Source of the DNA: Lachnospiraceae bacterium
GTDB lineage: Bacteria > Bacillota > Clostridia > Lachnospirales > Lachnospiraceae
Assembly (NCBI GenBank): GCA_017623815.1
Contig: JAGAOK010000079.1
Coordinates: forward strand, 1 to 39,991
DNA: 39,991 nucleotides
Reading direction: 5' to 3'
A program made the translations under genes and the position numbers. The stretch's first letter is position 1. Each line of letters begins with the position of its first letter. The notes below the pieces were generated by a model that worked only from the letters and a program-made list of their open reading frames with translations, ran no database searches and was not told where the DNA came from. Shown one piece after another: positions 16,154 to 24,164 of this stretch.

Positions 16154-16732
16154 CTATTCCATCAATCCCATCGGACTGTTGCCCGATGCCATGTGGAACC
16201 AAACCTTTCCTAAAATATCATCCCTTGGAATCGCTCCGATATTTCCCGAGCGGCTGTCCTCGCTGTTATTGATGTTATCTCCCAGCGCAAAAAATTCATT
16301 GGCATCAAGCCTTATCGGATTTTCAGCAATGCCTGCATCTTCTATTTTATCATATTCTACGTCTTTATACAAAGTATCATTGACATATAACGATCCATTT
16401 TTGATCTGCACCGTATCTCCCGGTACCGCCACCACGCGCTTGACATAATAATGTGTATTTTCATTTCCGTTCGGAAGAAAAACAATAATATCTCCCGTCT
16501 TTGGCGCCATCACGCGGTAAATAAAACGATTTACCAAAATTTCCTGTCCGTTATAAAGCACAGGTTCCATGGAAACACCGATTACACTTGTACGCATACC
16601 GACACAGAAAATAATAACAAATGCAAGTACAACTGCTGCAATCGTAATAAATACATAACTCCAGATTTCTCTCATGAGCGATGCATTGATAATCTTTTTC
16701 TTTTGTCTGAAACTGAGGCCTTTTCTTCTCAT
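16154..16732 (-). CDS. lepB: Signal peptidase I (second copy)
   Basis: The 192-residue protein has a basic N-terminus (MRRKGLSFRQKKK), one membrane anchor (about 25-46), catalytic Ser54 in IGVSMEPVL, catalytic Lys98 in YYVKRVVAVPGD, and FALGDNINNSEDSR. I chose the ATG at 16732 because AAGGAG lies 6 nt upstream. An open frame continues upstream to 16843 without a site. It is 8 bp before rbgA and is the first gene of the lepB-rbgA-lepB-rnhB run. Repeat cluster D lies in its upstream region, where the promoter should be. I could not find a clear promoter there. Confidence 0.93.
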   Translation of the reverse strand: MRRKGLSFRQKKKIINASLMREIWSYVFITIAAVVLAFVIIFCVGMRTSVIGVSMEPVLYNGQEILVNRFIYRVMAPKTGDIIVFLPNGNENTHYYVKRVVAVPGDTVQIKNGSLYVNDTLYKDVEYDKIEDAGIAENPIRLDANEFFALGDNINNSEDSRSGNIGAIPRDDILGKVWFHMASGNSPMGLME

Positions 16733-16845
16733 GAATGTCTCCTTGTTTTCCTGTTCTTTGTGCGGATGGCGTGAGATTTCTCTGCTTCCGCGAATTTTAC
16801 GCCCTGCGGTGAGTTCCTTTCCGGCGGCGCAACTATTCGTCAATT

Positions 16846-16994
16846 TGGGTATGAACAGCTTGTTTCAGGCCATAATACCCTCACTTTTAGCATATCCCGG
16901 GTATTTAAGCTTCATATCCGCTCGCAATACCCGTTTAGCCCATTTTGGAGTGATTTTTTGGGTATTATGAGCTGTTTTCCCCATCCAATACCCG
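16846..16994 (-). repeat. Repeat cluster D: three 36-bp units, reverse orientation
   Basis: Units lie at 16846-16881, 16898-16933 and 16959-16994, all with 24-bp interiors. Read on the minus strand the order is forward, forward, inverted with gaps of 25 and 16 bp, which is the cluster A and B design turned round. Here the outer ends are mostly GGGTA rather than GGGTC. The cluster sits in the 418-bp gap between lepB and rplS. Besides the cluster and the rplS terminator that gap shows nothing I can name. Confidence 0.83.
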
Positions 16995-17104
16995 TTCATC
17001 CCGGCTGTCGGACTTCTCCGCGAACTTTTCTACTCATGCTGTCTACAAACTGCTGTCATATCTCCTGCTACAACCACTATTACTACTATACAACGTCAAA
17101 AGAA

Positions 17105-17137
17105 AAGGGACAAGATACATAATGTATTTTGTCCCTT
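17105..17137 (-). terminator. Rho-independent terminator of rplS
   Basis: AAGGGACAAGATACAT pairs with ATGTATTTTGTCCCTT, leaving a one-base centre and one mismatch. On the minus strand the stem is followed by TTTTCTTTT. It begins 14 bp after the rplS stop codon. Confidence 0.88.
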
Positions 17138-17150
17138 GCATTCTTTTTGA

Positions 17151-17498
17151 CTATTTAACGAGCTCTTTAACTTTTGCTCTTTTACCTACACGGTCTCTTA
17201 AATAGTTAAGTTTTGCACGTCTTACTTTACCACGTCTTACAACTTCAACCTTCTCAACGTTCGGAGAATGTAATGGCCAAGTTTTCTCAACTCCTACACC
17301 ATTTGAAGTTTTACGTACTGTAAATGTTGCACGGTTGCTTCCGCCCTGCATTTTAAGAACTGTACCTTCGAAAACCTGAATTCTTTCACGGTTTCCCTCT
17401 TTGATTTTACCGTAAACTTTTACAGTATCACCAACGCTGAACTGTGGTACGTTTTCTTTTAACTGAGCTGCTTCGATTTCTTTAATAATTGCGTTCAT
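17151..17498 (-). CDS. rplS: 50S ribosomal protein L19
   Basis: L19 sits at the 30S-50S interface. The 115-residue sequence is typical: [66 protein letters not shown] (in part) and [21 protein letters not shown] chose the ATG at 17498 because GGAGATACACA directly precedes it. The frame stays open upstream only by chance. In most Firmicutes rplS directly follows trmD. Here two ABC transporter genes come between, and rplS has its own promoter and leader. Confidence 0.97.
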   Translation of the reverse strand: MNAIIKEIEAAQLKENVPQFSVGDTVKVYGKIKEGNRERIQVFEGTVLKMQGGSNRATFTVRKTSNGVGVEKTWPLHSPNVEKVEVVRRGKVRRAKLNYLRDRVGKRAKVKELVK

Positions 17499-17567
17499 TG
17501 TGTATCTCCTTCCGTATTGGATGTTCTTAATACGATCTGTAACAGAGGACCATCTCTTTTTCACAAC
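17499..17567 (-). promoter_or_regulatory. rplS 5' leader, possible L19 autoregulatory element
   Basis: About 70 nt separate the predicted transcription start from the rplS start codon. The RNA contains a hairpin CGTATT-N10-AATACG just before the ribosome binding site, and AGAGATGGTCCTCT upstream of it. L19 leaders that control rplS are known in Firmicutes. I cannot confirm a match to that family by eye. Confidence 0.4.
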
Positions 17568-17573
17568 GTGAGT

Positions 17574-17602
17574 AGTTTACCACAATTTATGAATAAGCGC
17601 AA
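17574..17602 (-). promoter_or_regulatory. rplS promoter
   Basis: On the minus strand TTGCGC (17597-17602) and TAAACT (17574-17579) are 17 bp apart, 30 bp after the upstream permease stop codon. This makes rplS independent of the ABC transporter genes. Confidence 0.65.
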
Positions 17603-17631
17603 GTGGTTTTCTCAGAAAATATAGTTTTTTC

Positions 17632-19638
17632 TTATGCTTTCTTCTCCCCTCTGACTAGCAGCCATCCTGCCACAGCCAGCACCACTCCAATCAGTGTAAT
17701 CACCACTATCTCTACAACACCAAGCGTCTCCTTCATAAGCGCAGGAAACATTTTTCCGACCTGCTCCGGATAAAGAGAAATCATCACAGAGGTGAAATTA
17801 TTGATAAAGTGCATCATCATGGAGACAAAAATACTTCCTGTCATATAAGCTGCCACCGTAAACCCGAGTCCGATAATGCTGATGGTAAACATTTTCAAAA
17901 GGCTCATATGGTAAACCGCAAAGATCAGTGTTGTTGCAATAACCGCAACCCACGGTCTGCATTTCTCGCGTAGCGTTCCCATTAAGAAGCCTCGGAACAA
18001 AAACTCTTCCCCTATGGCAGGCATTACGCTCATCACAAGAATAATTACCCACACCGGCTGCTCTTTGATCATTTCATCCATCGCCTTTAAACTTTCTGCA
18101 CTCTGCGGAAACACCGGGGTCAAAAGTGCCCCGACCACAAGTGCCAGTAAAACTCCGGCAAATGCAAAACAAATACCACCAAGCACTCCCTTTACTTTAG
18201 GAGCCTTGAAAGAGAACAACTTTTTTACATCCGCTTTCATATACCATGCATAAATCAGCGGACAAAGCAGAATGATTGCCTGCTGTACTGCCACTCCGCC
18301 AAACCCCAGTTTTATCTGGGCAAACGTTCCGACATACAAGACAAGAATCAATACGATACACATCAAAAGAACACTGTCGCCGATGCCCGGCATCTGATTC
18401 TTTTTCATTTCACTTCGCTTATCAAACAGCTTTACGCTGGCAAATCCTTCTGAAAACAGAACCGCCTCACTGTTATAAATTCTTCCGAGTACCATCACCG
18501 TCAAAAGACTGTAAACCACATTGGAAACCAGCACCACTCCAAAGAGTGCATAGTTGTAATTAAACTCAAACAATCCTGCCACCAAAAGTGCCACATTCAC
18601 CACCGGTATCGCTGCTGTTTTTGCCGTAAGCTCCATATCCGGAAGAACCGGTGCATAGCTGGCAAACATAAATACCATAAGAAGCGGTGTCGAATAGTTA
18701 TTCGCCTCTTTAAAGTTCTTTGCAAACACACAGGTACACATACAAGCTGCTGTCACAAAAAGTGCAAACACCATCATAACAACAATCGTAATCAAAATAC
18801 CCGGAACAAACTTAGCAAAATTGATATCCACACTCATATTGGTATCGGCCGCAAGTGAACTTGAAACCAAAAACGCCATCGCTCCCGACATGGACAGTAC
18901 ATTTATAAATGCCGCTGTACATGCAATGCAGGATACTGCAAGGAACTTGCTCATAATCATTTCAAAATTCGTTACCGGAAGTGTCAAAAGCGTTTCCAGT
19001 GTACCTCTTTCCTTTTCTCCGGCTGTAACATCTATTGCCGGATAAATGGCACCGAGCAAAATCATCGTTACAATAAAGAACGGCATAAATGCCCCGAGTG
19101 CGCTTCCCACAGATTCCTCTGTAGAAGAAAGATCATGCGCCTTTAACTTAATCGGATTCAAAATCACATCCGCATCCAGCCCTGCATCTTTGAGCTGCTG
19201 ATCTGTCAGAGCGTCTGCATAGATTTCAATTGCTTCATCAAGGGCTCTATAGGCAGTGGCTGACTTTTCCTTTGCCGACAGATAGTAAATCCCCACTTCT
19301 TTTCCCTCTACCGACAGGTAAGCATCTATTTCCTGCGCTTCCAGCGCTTCTTTGCAGTTATCTTCCTCTACTGCCTTTACCTTGTAACCGATTTTCTCCT
19401 CTTCTTCCTTCAAAATGGTTACGATTTCTTTTTCCAAATCCTCGCAATTTTCAAATGACACCAGGTATGATTTTTCTGCCTGACTTTGAATTACTGCCGA
19501 GCTCACCATCGCCATTCCCACAATCAAAAGCGGATAAAGCACAAGCGGAAGCAATATCATCATGACCATTGTCTTTTTATCACGGAGTATATCTCTGATT
19601 TCACGCTTAAAAAGCGCTCCCATTCTTTTCATATTCAT
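17632..19638 (-). CDS. ABC-2 permease fused to CPBP intramembrane protease
   Basis: The 668-residue protein joins two modules. Residues about 1-400 form an ABC-2 type (NatB-like) permease with a first helix at 22-42, a ~130-residue extracytoplasmic loop, and ERGTLETLLTLPVTNFEM after the next helix. Residues about 430-660 form a CPBP (Abi/CAAX-type) intramembrane protease with the motifs EEFLFRG (Glu544, Glu545, Arg549), FAVYH (His577) and MMMHFINN (His610, Asn614), all intact. It starts by ATGA overlap with the ATPase gene, so the two form one transporter. Similar fusions exist in Firmicutes, where sodium or peptide export is suggested. The substrate here is unknown. Confidence 0.9.
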   Translation of the reverse strand: MNMKRMGALFKREIRDILRDKKTMVMMILLPLVLYPLLIVGMAMVSSAVIQSQAEKSYLVSFENCEDLEKEIVTILKEEEEKIGYKVKAVEEDNCKEALEAQEIDAYLSVEGKEVGIYYLSAKEKSATAYRALDEAIEIYADALTDQQLKDAGLDADVILNPIKLKAHDLSSTEESVGSALGAFMPFFIVTMILLGAIYPAIDVTAGEKERGTLETLLTLPVTNFEMIMSKFLAVSCIACTAAFINVLSMSGAMAFLVSSSLAADTNMSVDINFAKFVPGILITIVVMMVFALFVTAACMCTCVFAKNFKEANNYSTPLLMVFMFASYAPVLPDMELTAKTAAIPVVNVALLVAGLFEFNYNYALFGVVLVSNVVYSLLTVMVLGRIYNSEAVLFSEGFASVKLFDKRSEMKKNQMPGIGDSVLLMCIVLILVLYVGTFAQIKLGFGGVAVQQAIILLCPLIYAWYMKADVKKLFSFKAPKVKGVLGGICFAFAGVLLALVVGALLTPVFPQSAESLKAMDEMIKEQPVWVIILVMSVMPAIGEEFLFRGFLMGTLREKCRPWVAVIATTLIFAVYHMSLLKMFTISIIGLGFTVAAYMTGSIFVSMMMHFINNFTSVMISLYPEQVGKMFPALMKETLGVVEIVVITLIGVVLAVAGWLLVRGEKKA

Positions 19639-20444
19639 GCGCTTTCAACCTCCTTCATCACACAGTGAAAGGCTTCCCGAAGATTCGTTACACCGCACTG
19701 TTTCATAATTTCTTCCGGCGATCCTTCTTTGACAATTTTCCCTTTGTAAATCATCAGAATCCTGTCACATAAGAACTGTGCCTCCTCCAGATAGTGTGTA
19801 GAATAAAGGACCGTCTTTCCTTTTTCCTTCTGGGATTTCATAAAATTCACAATAGCATCCGCACTTAAAATATCGAGCCCGAGTGTCGGTTCATCAAATA
19901 TGTAAATCTCCGGATCGTGCATCAGACATCTGGAAATGGAAGCCCGCTGCGTCTGACCGGTTGACAATTTCTCAATACGGTTATCAATAAAAGCATCCAT
20001 ATCGAGCACCTTGGAAATTTCTTCAATTCTCTTATCTGCTTCTTCTTTCGGAATTTCATATATTTCCGCCAACATATAGAGCATCTCACGTGTGCTCATA
20101 CGGTGATAAAGTTTCGTATTCCCTGACAAATAACCGATGCATTTTTTCAGTTCCACAGAATCGGTAATCTTCTCCCCTTTCAGATTTTCGATTTCCACAT
20201 TCCCTTCCGTCGGTTCCATCAAAGACCCAAGCATACGAAGAAGCGTTGTCTTACCTGCTCCGTTCGGTCCTAAGATCCCCAGAATTTCTCCCTGCTGAAC
20301 CTGAAACGAAATATGGTCAACTGCATAAAACGTTTCTTTTTTTCCGCTTTTCCCCTGCAGTTTCTTTGAAAAAAGCGTTTTTTTCTCTTCCTCTTTCATC
20401 ACAGTTCTCTCAAACTGCTTACACAAATCATTTGCTGCTATCAT
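19635..20444 (-). CDS. ABC transporter ATPase, NatA-like
   Basis: This is the energising subunit for the permease/protease fusion encoded next. Walker A is LGPNGAGKTTLLRMLG, the signature is LSTGQTQRASISRCL, Walker B is IYIFDEPTLGLD, and the switch His is in YSTHYLEEA. The 269-residue length fits a single-domain exporter ATPase. I chose the ATG at 20444, preceded by an AGGTGG-like site that lies inside the 3' end of trmD. The 17-bp overlap with trmD suggests translational coupling, although the products have no evident shared role. Confidence 0.92.
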   Translation of the reverse strand: MIAANDLCKQFERTVMKEEEKKTLFSKKLQGKSGKKETFYAVDHISFQVQQGEILGILGPNGAGKTTLLRMLGSLMEPTEGNVEIENLKGEKITDSVELKKCIGYLSGNTKLYHRMSTREMLYMLAEIYEIPKEEADKRIEEISKVLDMDAFIDNRIEKLSTGQTQRASISRCLMHDPEIYIFDEPTLGLDILSADAIVNFMKSQKEKGKTVLYSTHYLEEAQFLCDRILMIYKGKIVKEGSPEEIMKQCGVTNLREAFHCVMKEVESA

Positions 20445-21171
20445 GCTCTTCTTTCCACCTTTCATACAAATCCGGTCTCCGCTCCTTTGTGCGTTTCAAA
20501 GACTCCTCCAGCTGCCATTTTTCAATCAGCTTATGGTTCCCTGAAAGAAGCACCGGCGGAACTTCCTTATCGCGCCAAACCTGCGGTCTGGAATACTGCG
20601 GATGTTCCAAAAGTCCGTTCCCGAAGGAATCCGTCACCGCCGACTCATCATTATTAAGAACCCCGGGAACCAGACGTGATATCGCATCAACCATGACCAT
20701 TGCCGGAAGTTCCCCTCCTGTCAGCACATAGTCACCGATAGACACATAATCCGTCACCACTTCCTCCAGAACACGCTCATCAATGCCTTCATAATGTCCG
20801 CAAAGAAGCACCAGATCTTCTTCCTTTGCAAACTCCTGCGCCATCTTCTGATCAAATACAGCTCCCTGCGGCGTCACATAAACTACGCGGACACGTTTTT
20901 GAGGCGCATCTCCTGCCTGCTCCATTCGGCGCTGCTTAATATTTGCAAGTACCGCCTGTACACAATCATACACGGGCTGTGCCTGCATCAACATTCCGGC
21001 GCCCGGTCCGTACGTGTAATCATCCACCTTCTGGTGTTTATTCGTTGTATAATCCCGGATATTGACAGCCTCAGCCTGAATACATCCCTTTTGCATGGCA
21101 CGGCCTAAAATACTCGTCCCGAGTCCGTCCATAATCATTTCCGGAAACAATGTAAGCACATGAAAAAACAT
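20428..21171 (-). CDS. trmD: tRNA (guanine-N1)-methyltransferase
   Basis: TrmD methylates G37 of tRNAs that read CNN codons, which prevents frameshifting. The SPOUT-family motifs are present: NIRDYTTNKHQKVDDYTYG (in part), LLCGHYEGIDERV, SIGDYVLTGGELPAM and the knot around RLVPGVLNND. The 247-residue length is normal. The ATG is preceded by AGGAGG and lies 11 bp after rimM. The usual next gene is rplS. Here trmD runs into the ABC transporter pair instead. Confidence 0.97.
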   Translation of the reverse strand: MFFHVLTLFPEMIMDGLGTSILGRAMQKGCIQAEAVNIRDYTTNKHQKVDDYTYGPGAGMLMQAQPVYDCVQAVLANIKQRRMEQAGDAPQKRVRVVYVTPQGAVFDQKMAQEFAKEEDLVLLCGHYEGIDERVLEEVVTDYVSIGDYVLTGGELPAMVMVDAISRLVPGVLNNDESAVTDSFGNGLLEHPQYSRPQVWRDKEVPPVLLSGNHKLIEKWQLEESLKRTKERRPDLYERWKEEHDSSK

Positions 21172-21182
21172 GTCAAGTCCTC

Positions 21183-21692
21183 CTAATCCAGTAATCCCGG
21201 CATAACATAAACCACCACTTTGCGCGCTTCCATATCAACGCTGCGCACACAATCCTTAATTGCCGGAAACAGATGCTCTTTTCCTTCCGGTGTTTTTACG
21301 ACATACACATCATTGGCTCCGGTCTGAATCACATCAACAAGTTCCCCGATTCGCCCACCATTTTCCTCGCAGACTTCCATACCGATCAGATCTGCAATAA
21401 AATACTCATCTTTTGCACATTTGACTGCATTTTCTCTCGTCACAAAAAGACCGCAGTTTTTGTACGGCGCAATATCATCCATATTGTCAAAGCCTTCAAA
21501 CTTCAAAATAACAAACTGTTTGAAAAACTTTACACTTTCCACCTTAACCGCTCTATTTCCCTTTGGCGTCTCTAATATATAATCTTTGTTTTTCTTAAAA
21601 CGTTTTACATCATCCGTCATCGGAAATACTTTTACTTCTCCGCGTACCCCATGGGTTGATGTCAAAACACCTACCTGTAATAACTCTTCCAT
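21183..21692 (-). CDS. rimM: 16S rRNA processing protein RimM
   Basis: RimM helps mature the 30S head and binds S19. The N-terminal barrel begins LLQVGVLTSTHGVRGEVKVFP, followed by a PRC-barrel-like half (FIADLIGMEVCEENGGRIGELVDVIQTGANDVYVV, in part) and the ending MPGLLD. I chose the ATG at 21692 because AAGGAG lies 7 nt upstream. The frame can be extended to a TTG at 21713, but the ribosome binding site would then be inside the gene. It gives 169 residues, the normal length. Confidence 0.95.
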   Translation of the reverse strand: MEELLQVGVLTSTHGVRGEVKVFPMTDDVKRFKKNKDYILETPKGNRAVKVESVKFFKQFVILKFEGFDNMDDIAPYKNCGLFVTRENAVKCAKDEYFIADLIGMEVCEENGGRIGELVDVIQTGANDVYVVKTPEGKEHLFPAIKDCVRSVDMEARKVVVYVMPGLLD

Positions 21693-21735
21693 CTTATGCT
21701 CCTTTTTTGCCAAATACGAATTTATTATATAACAA

Positions 21736-21761
21736 AAACCGGAGCATTTCTACTCCGGTTT
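21736..21761 (-). terminator. Terminator or attenuator between khpA and rimM
   Basis: AAACCGGAG and CTCCGGTTT form a perfect 9-bp stem with an 8-nt loop and a T-rich tail on either strand. It lies within the rpsP-khpA-rimM-trmD unit, so it probably lowers read-through from the ribosomal protein genes. A TATAAT sequence follows 7 bp downstream on the minus strand and may be a -10 box for rimM. Confidence 0.8.
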
Positions 21762-21764
21762 TTA

Positions 21765-21992
21765 TTAGATAATCTCAACATTCACTTTCTTATTGTCATT
21801 CACAGAAGCTGCTTTTACAACTGCACGGATTGCTTTGGCAATTCTACCCTGTTTTCCGATGACTTTTCCCATATCAGAAGATGCTACATGTAATTCAATC
21901 GTAACATTTTTACCTTCTTCTTTTTCGGTTACAACAACTTCGTCAGGATTGTCAACAAGAGCTTTTGCGATTACTTCTACTAACTCTTTCAT
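21765..21992 (-). CDS. khpA: KH-domain RNA-binding protein KhpA
   Basis: The 75-residue protein is a single KH domain with the motif GKVIGKQGRIAKAIRAVVKAAS (in part: GKVIGKQGR near residues 43-51). It works with KhpB in global RNA binding and cell-length control in other Firmicutes. It is conserved between rpsP and rimM. The ATG is preceded by GGAGG. Confidence 0.95.
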   Translation of the reverse strand: MKELVEVIAKALVDNPDEVVVTEKEEGKNVTIELHVASSDMGKVIGKQGRIAKAIRAVVKAASVNDNKKVNVEII

Positions 21993-22021
21993 GATCCACC
22001 TCCAAAAGTGTTATGACAAAA

Positions 22022-22267
22022 TTATTTTTCGATTCCTGCCTGTTTGAAAATCTTGCTAACAACTTCTGTAGGCTGAGCACCGTTTGCTAACCATTTCTTT
22101 GCAAGTTCTTCATTTACTTTGAATGTGCTTGGATCTGTTGTCGGATCGTATGTTCCGATCTCTTCGATGCATCTTCCGTCTCTTGGGGATCTTGAATCAG
22201 CTACTACGATTCTGTAAAAAGGAGCTTTCTTCTGTCCCATTCTTCTTAATCTGATTTTTACTGCCAT
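22022..22267 (-). CDS. rpsP: 30S ribosomal protein S16
   Basis: The 81-residue sequence is diagnostic: [37 protein letters not shown] and TYDPTT, with the C-terminal [15 protein letters not shown]16 is needed early in 30S assembly. GGAGG precedes the ATG by 9 nt. It is separated from ffh by 89 bp, in which I see no clear promoter or terminator, so read-through from ylxM-ffh is likely. Confidence 0.97.
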   Translation of the reverse strand: MAVKIRLRRMGQKKAPFYRIVVADSRSPRDGRCIEEIGTYDPTTDPSTFKVNEELAKKWLANGAQPTEVVSKIFKQAGIEK

Positions 22268-22356
22268 TTTTTTGTACCTCCAAAATGTTTAATATGTTGA
22301 TTGTTATATATCTGAATAGAAATCATCCTCTCATTCGGACAAATCTCTAATCTTCA

Positions 22357-23751
22357 CTAAAACGGGAATCTTCGTCTTCCGCCGAAGCCGCCCATACCTC
22401 CCATACCAGGGAAGCCACCCATCATACCTCTGCGGCCTTTTTTACCACCGCCGCCAAACTGCTTCATCATCTTCTGCATCTGTTCAAACTGCTTGATAAA
22501 GCGATTCACAACTGCAATGTCCACACCGGCTCCTTTTGCGATACGATGCTTACGACTTGGGTTTAACAGTTTCGGATTACGTCTCTCCGCTACTGTCATA
22601 GAAAGCACAATTGCTTCCATACGCGCCATCTGCTTTTCATCGATGGCATCTTCAAGATCTGCTGCGTTTACGCCCATCCCCGGAAGCATTCCCATGATTG
22701 CGGAAAGACCTCCCATGTTGCGCATCTGCTTCATGCTTTCAAGGTAATCTTCGAAATCGAATTTCCCTTTCTTCATCTTCGCAGCCATCTCTTTTTCTTT
22801 TTCCTCATCGATATCGATGCTCTCCTGCGCTTTTTCAATCAGCGTCAGAACATCTCCCATTCCGAGGATTCTGTTTGCCATACGGTCCGGGTAAAACTGC
22901 TCAAGATCTGAAAGTTTTTCTCCCATACCTGCATAAAAAATCGGTTTTCCGGTCACAGCCTTTACAGAAAGAGCCGCACCGCCTCTGGAATCCCCATCCA
23001 TCTTAGAAAGGATCACTCCGTCAATTCCGACCTTTTCATCAAACTCTTTCGCTACATTGACTGCATCCTGACCGGTCATCACGTCAACGACAAGGATGGT
23101 CTGATGCACATCAACATTTGCTTTTATATCTTGAAGCTCCGTCATCATGTCTTCATCAATATGAAGACGTCCGGCGGTATCTAAGATTACTAAATTGTGT
23201 CCGTTTTTTGTCGCATGCTCAAGCGCTGCTTTTGCAATATCCACAGGCTTATGATTTTCACCCATTGTGAACACTTCCACGCCCTGCTTTTCCCCGTTTA
23301 CCTGCAGCTGTTTGATTGCTGCCGGACGGTAAACATCACATGCTACAAGAAGACATTTTTTGCCTTTTAATTTATACTTACCTGCCAGCTTGGCAGTGGT
23401 CGTTGTTTTACCTGCACCCTGAAGACCGCACATCATAAGAACCGTAATCGATTTTCCCGGCTGAAGCTGAATCTCTGCCCCCTCGCTTCCCATGAGGTTA
23501 ATCAGTTCTTCATTTACAATCTTGATGACCATCTGCCCCGGATTCAGACCATTCATCACATCCGCACCGATTGCTCTCTCTTCCACCGTTTTGATGAACT
23601 GTTTTACAATCTTAAAGTTAACATCTGCTTCCAAAAGTGCAATCTTAACTTCCTTAAGTGCTGCCTTGACATCTTCCTCCGTCAAACGACCCTTTCCGCG
23701 GAGATTTTTAAATACATTCTGCAGTTTTTCGGTTAAATTTTCAAATGCCAT
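22357..23751 (-). CDS. ffh: Signal recognition particle GTPase Ffh
   Basis: Ffh binds signal sequences and SRP RNA and docks with FtsY (encoded at 28.0 kb) to target membrane proteins. The 464-residue protein has an N domain, a G domain (GLQGAGKTTTTAKLA, DTAGRLHID, SKMDGDSRGG) and a Met-rich M domain ending in a Gly/Met/Arg/Phe-rich tail (KKGRRGMMGGFPGMGGMGG). The ATG lies 3 bp after ylxM. Both SRP GTPases are thus present in this window, though no SRP RNA gene was seen. Confidence 0.97.
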   Translation of the reverse strand: MAFENLTEKLQNVFKNLRGKGRLTEEDVKAALKEVKIALLEADVNFKIVKQFIKTVEERAIGADVMNGLNPGQMVIKIVNEELINLMGSEGAEIQLQPGKSITVLMMCGLQGAGKTTTTAKLAGKYKLKGKKCLLVACDVYRPAAIKQLQVNGEKQGVEVFTMGENHKPVDIAKAALEHATKNGHNLVILDTAGRLHIDEDMMTELQDIKANVDVHQTILVVDVMTGQDAVNVAKEFDEKVGIDGVILSKMDGDSRGGAALSVKAVTGKPIFYAGMGEKLSDLEQFYPDRMANRILGMGDVLTLIEKAQESIDIDEEKEKEMAAKMKKGKFDFEDYLESMKQMRNMGGLSAIMGMLPGMGVNAADLEDAIDEKQMARMEAIVLSMTVAERRNPKLLNPSRKHRIAKGAGVDIAVVNRFIKQFEQMQKMMKQFGGGGKKGRRGMMGGFPGMGGMGGFGGRRRFPF

Positions 23752-23754
23752 GTA

Positions 23755-24069
23755 CTACAACTCCTCCAGAATTTCGGCAGATATTTTTCGAACCGTTTTC
23801 ATATCCTCCGTCTCGTTAATCTGACGGATTTTTCTCTTAATCTTCTCAAAACGCTCTACAAGGTGAAGCTTACTCTCATAGGAAAGCAACATCTTGTCGC
23901 ACCGTTTTAACAAATCATGAATTCCCTGCCTGGAAATCCCATAAGCGTCAGCCAGTTCCGAAAGCGACATATCATTAAACACCGCATCTTCATAAATCTG
24001 TCTCTGGTGCTCTGTCAGAAGCTCGCCATAGAAATCATATAAAATTCCCTGTTCTACGATTTTTTCCAT
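23755..24069 (-). CDS. ylxM: YlxM/p13-family HTH protein
   Basis: The 104-residue protein belongs to the UPF0122 family: [46 protein letters not shown] (sigma-70 region 4-like helix-turn-helix, about residues 35-62), then a charged C-terminal helix. It is always found directly before ffh in Firmicutes and is thought to modulate SRP. A strong promoter lies 32 bp upstream. Confidence 0.95.
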   Translation of the reverse strand: MEKIVEQGILYDFYGELLTEHQRQIYEDAVFNDMSLSELADAYGISRQGIHDLLKRCDKMLLSYESKLHLVERFEKIKRKIRQINETEDMKTVRKISAEILEEL

Positions 24070-24100
24070 ACTGACTCCTAATTTCTAAACAACCTTGGTT

Positions 24101-24129
24101 ATCATACCACTATAAAAATAAGGTGTCAA
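24101..24129 (-). promoter_or_regulatory. Promoter of ylxM-ffh
   Basis: On the minus strand TTGACA (24124-24129) and TATGAT (24101-24106) are 17 bp apart. The -35 box lies inside the second arm of the terminator of the upstream gene. Confidence 0.85.
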
Positions 24130-24150
24130 GTATTTTTTCTTGACACCCTT
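24120..24150 (-). terminator. Terminator of the hybrid kinase-like gene
   Basis: AAGGTGTCAAG and CTTGACACCCTT form an 11-bp stem around an 8-nt A/T loop, followed on the minus strand by TTATTTTTA. It begins 15 bp after the stop codon of the 24165-25733 gene. Confidence 0.88.
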
Positions 24151-24164
24151 ATTTTTATTTTGGT

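Noticed and set aside
16733..16843. A 37-codon N-terminal extension of the second signal peptidase.
   Set aside because: It has no ribosome binding site, while AAGGAG lies 6 nt before the internal ATG at 16732, and the extension is unlike signal peptidase N-termini.
5715..16994. The evenly sized repeat units might be a CRISPR array.
   Set aside because: Units occur two or three per locus with alternating orientation, only 6 conserved bases at each end, and no cas genes. A CRISPR array has long conserved direct repeats in one block.
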